Source of the DNA: Pseudorhodobacter antarcticus | Lineage (GTDB): Bacteria; Pseudomonadota; Alphaproteobacteria; Rhodobacterales; Rhodobacteraceae | Length of the DNA: 6,562 bases | Assembly: GCA_945861995.1 (NCBI GenBank) | Contig: CAMAWZ010000135.1 | Coordinates: forward strand, 1 to 6,562 | Direction of reading: 5' to 3' | Part shown: positions 6,198 to 6,562 of the stretch, piece by piece | Layout of the letters: each line of letters begins with the position of its first letter | Numbering within the stretch: the stretch's first letter is position 1 | The notes under the pieces: model-generated | What the model was told of the DNA's origin: nothing | The model's input: only the letters and a program-made list of their open reading frames with translations | Database searches by the model: none | Position numbers and translations under genes: made by a program

Positions 6198-6562
6198 CTA
6201 GCGCGCCGCCGTTGCGCTGTTTGAAACTTGTTCCAAACCGCTGCCAGCGCGCATTGGCCCCGTTGCGCGGAACGCAACCATGGTAGACCCCGCCGCCAAA
6301 GGGGCGACCGCGCAGGTCAGCAAACGACCATCCAACAGGCGCAGGTTTTTGCTCCACGCTTCGCGGTTGCCGATAGTGTGAATAAATTCGTCAATCTCTA
6401 TCCAAAGCTGCGTAGGCGCGGTCAGGGTTTTCCATTGCACGGTCACAGATCGAATGGTGCTATCGCCCAAGCTGGCGGCGGGGTCATGATCCCACAAAGT
6501 GCTATAGGCCGTGTTGCACCACAACAAATGCCCGCTTTGGTCAAACACCACAATCGCCTCTT
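6198..6562 (-). CDS. PAS-domain protein, C-terminal part only (start outside the window)
   Basis: This is the last 120 codons or so of a sensory protein, open to the right edge of the window and ending at TAG 6200-6198. The first readable residues, EAIVVFDQSGHLLWCNTAYSTLW, are the characteristic start of a PAS domain of the PAS_7-like type found in histidine kinases. The domain continues through DGRLLTCAVAPL (about 75-86 of the visible part) and ends near STMVAF. In related alphaproteobacteria the gene before tsaE is, as I recall, a PAS sensor histidine kinase in which a HisKA and an ATPase domain follow this PAS. Here only about 25 residues of Gly/Ala/Ser-rich tail (ending NSATAAR) follow, with no H-box or ATP-binding motif, and only 42 bases separate the stop from tsaE. 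The protein is therefore either a kinase that has lost its C-terminal half or a protein that carries PAS last. A GTG at 6551 could serve as a start but would fall inside the first PAS strand, so the true start is upstream. Confidence 0.75.
   Translation of the reverse strand, partial: EAIVVFDQSGHLLWCNTAYSTLWDHDPAASLGDSTIRSVTVQWKTLTAPTQLWIEIDEFIHTIGNREAWSKNLRLLDGRLLTCAVAPLAAGSTMVAFRATGPMRAGSGLEQVSNSATAAR

Noticed and set aside
6130..6357. A 75-codon minus-strand frame bridging the PAS gene and tsaE
   Set aside because: It is a frame shift of the PAS-coding sequence that ends inside tsaE; it contains no HisKA or ATPase motif and so does not rescue the missing kinase.
1..6562. Chi-like sites for AddAB
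   Set aside because: The Chi sequence of this organism is unknown, and short motifs such as AGCGG occur often by chance in GC-rich DNA, so none can be supported.

Overview
This looks like a stretch of conserved chromosome from an alphaproteobacterium, most likely a member of the Rhodobacterales. I base this on the GC-rich coding, the clearly alphaproteobacterial forms of AddB and AddA, and the tsaE - sugar kinase - nucleotidyltransferase - addB - addA order, which I recall as typical of that group. I could not run a taxonomic search. The whole window is read on the minus strand, so transcription runs from high to low coordinates. I see no mobile element, RNA gene, CRISPR array or prophage.

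In transcription order, the window opens with the C-terminal end of a PAS-domain protein (6562-6198; its start lies outside). A 42-base gap holding a small hairpin and a run of eight G (minus strand) follows. Next comes a tightly packed block: tsaE (6155-5670), an AmgK-type MurNAc/GlcNAc 1-kinase (5673-4666), a MurU-type nucleotidyltransferase (4684-3998), addB (4005-1045) and the first 351 codons of addA (1055 to the window edge). Each of these genes overlaps the next, by 4, 19, 8 and 11 bases, so one polycistronic mRNA with translational coupling is very likely.

Three jobs are combined here. TsaE is the ATPase of the tRNA t6A37 modification machinery. AmgK and MurU catalyse two consecutive steps that return recovered MurNAc to UDP-MurNAc in peptidoglycan recycling. 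AddB and AddA form the helicase-nuclease that resects double-strand breaks for RecA-dependent repair. The genes are intact housekeeping genes, and no new system is evident. Most worth a second look are the PAS protein, which stops right after its PAS-like domain with no room for a kinase; the AddB form, which lacks both a Walker A motif and the Fe-S cysteines; and the operon that links cell-wall recycling to DNA repair.
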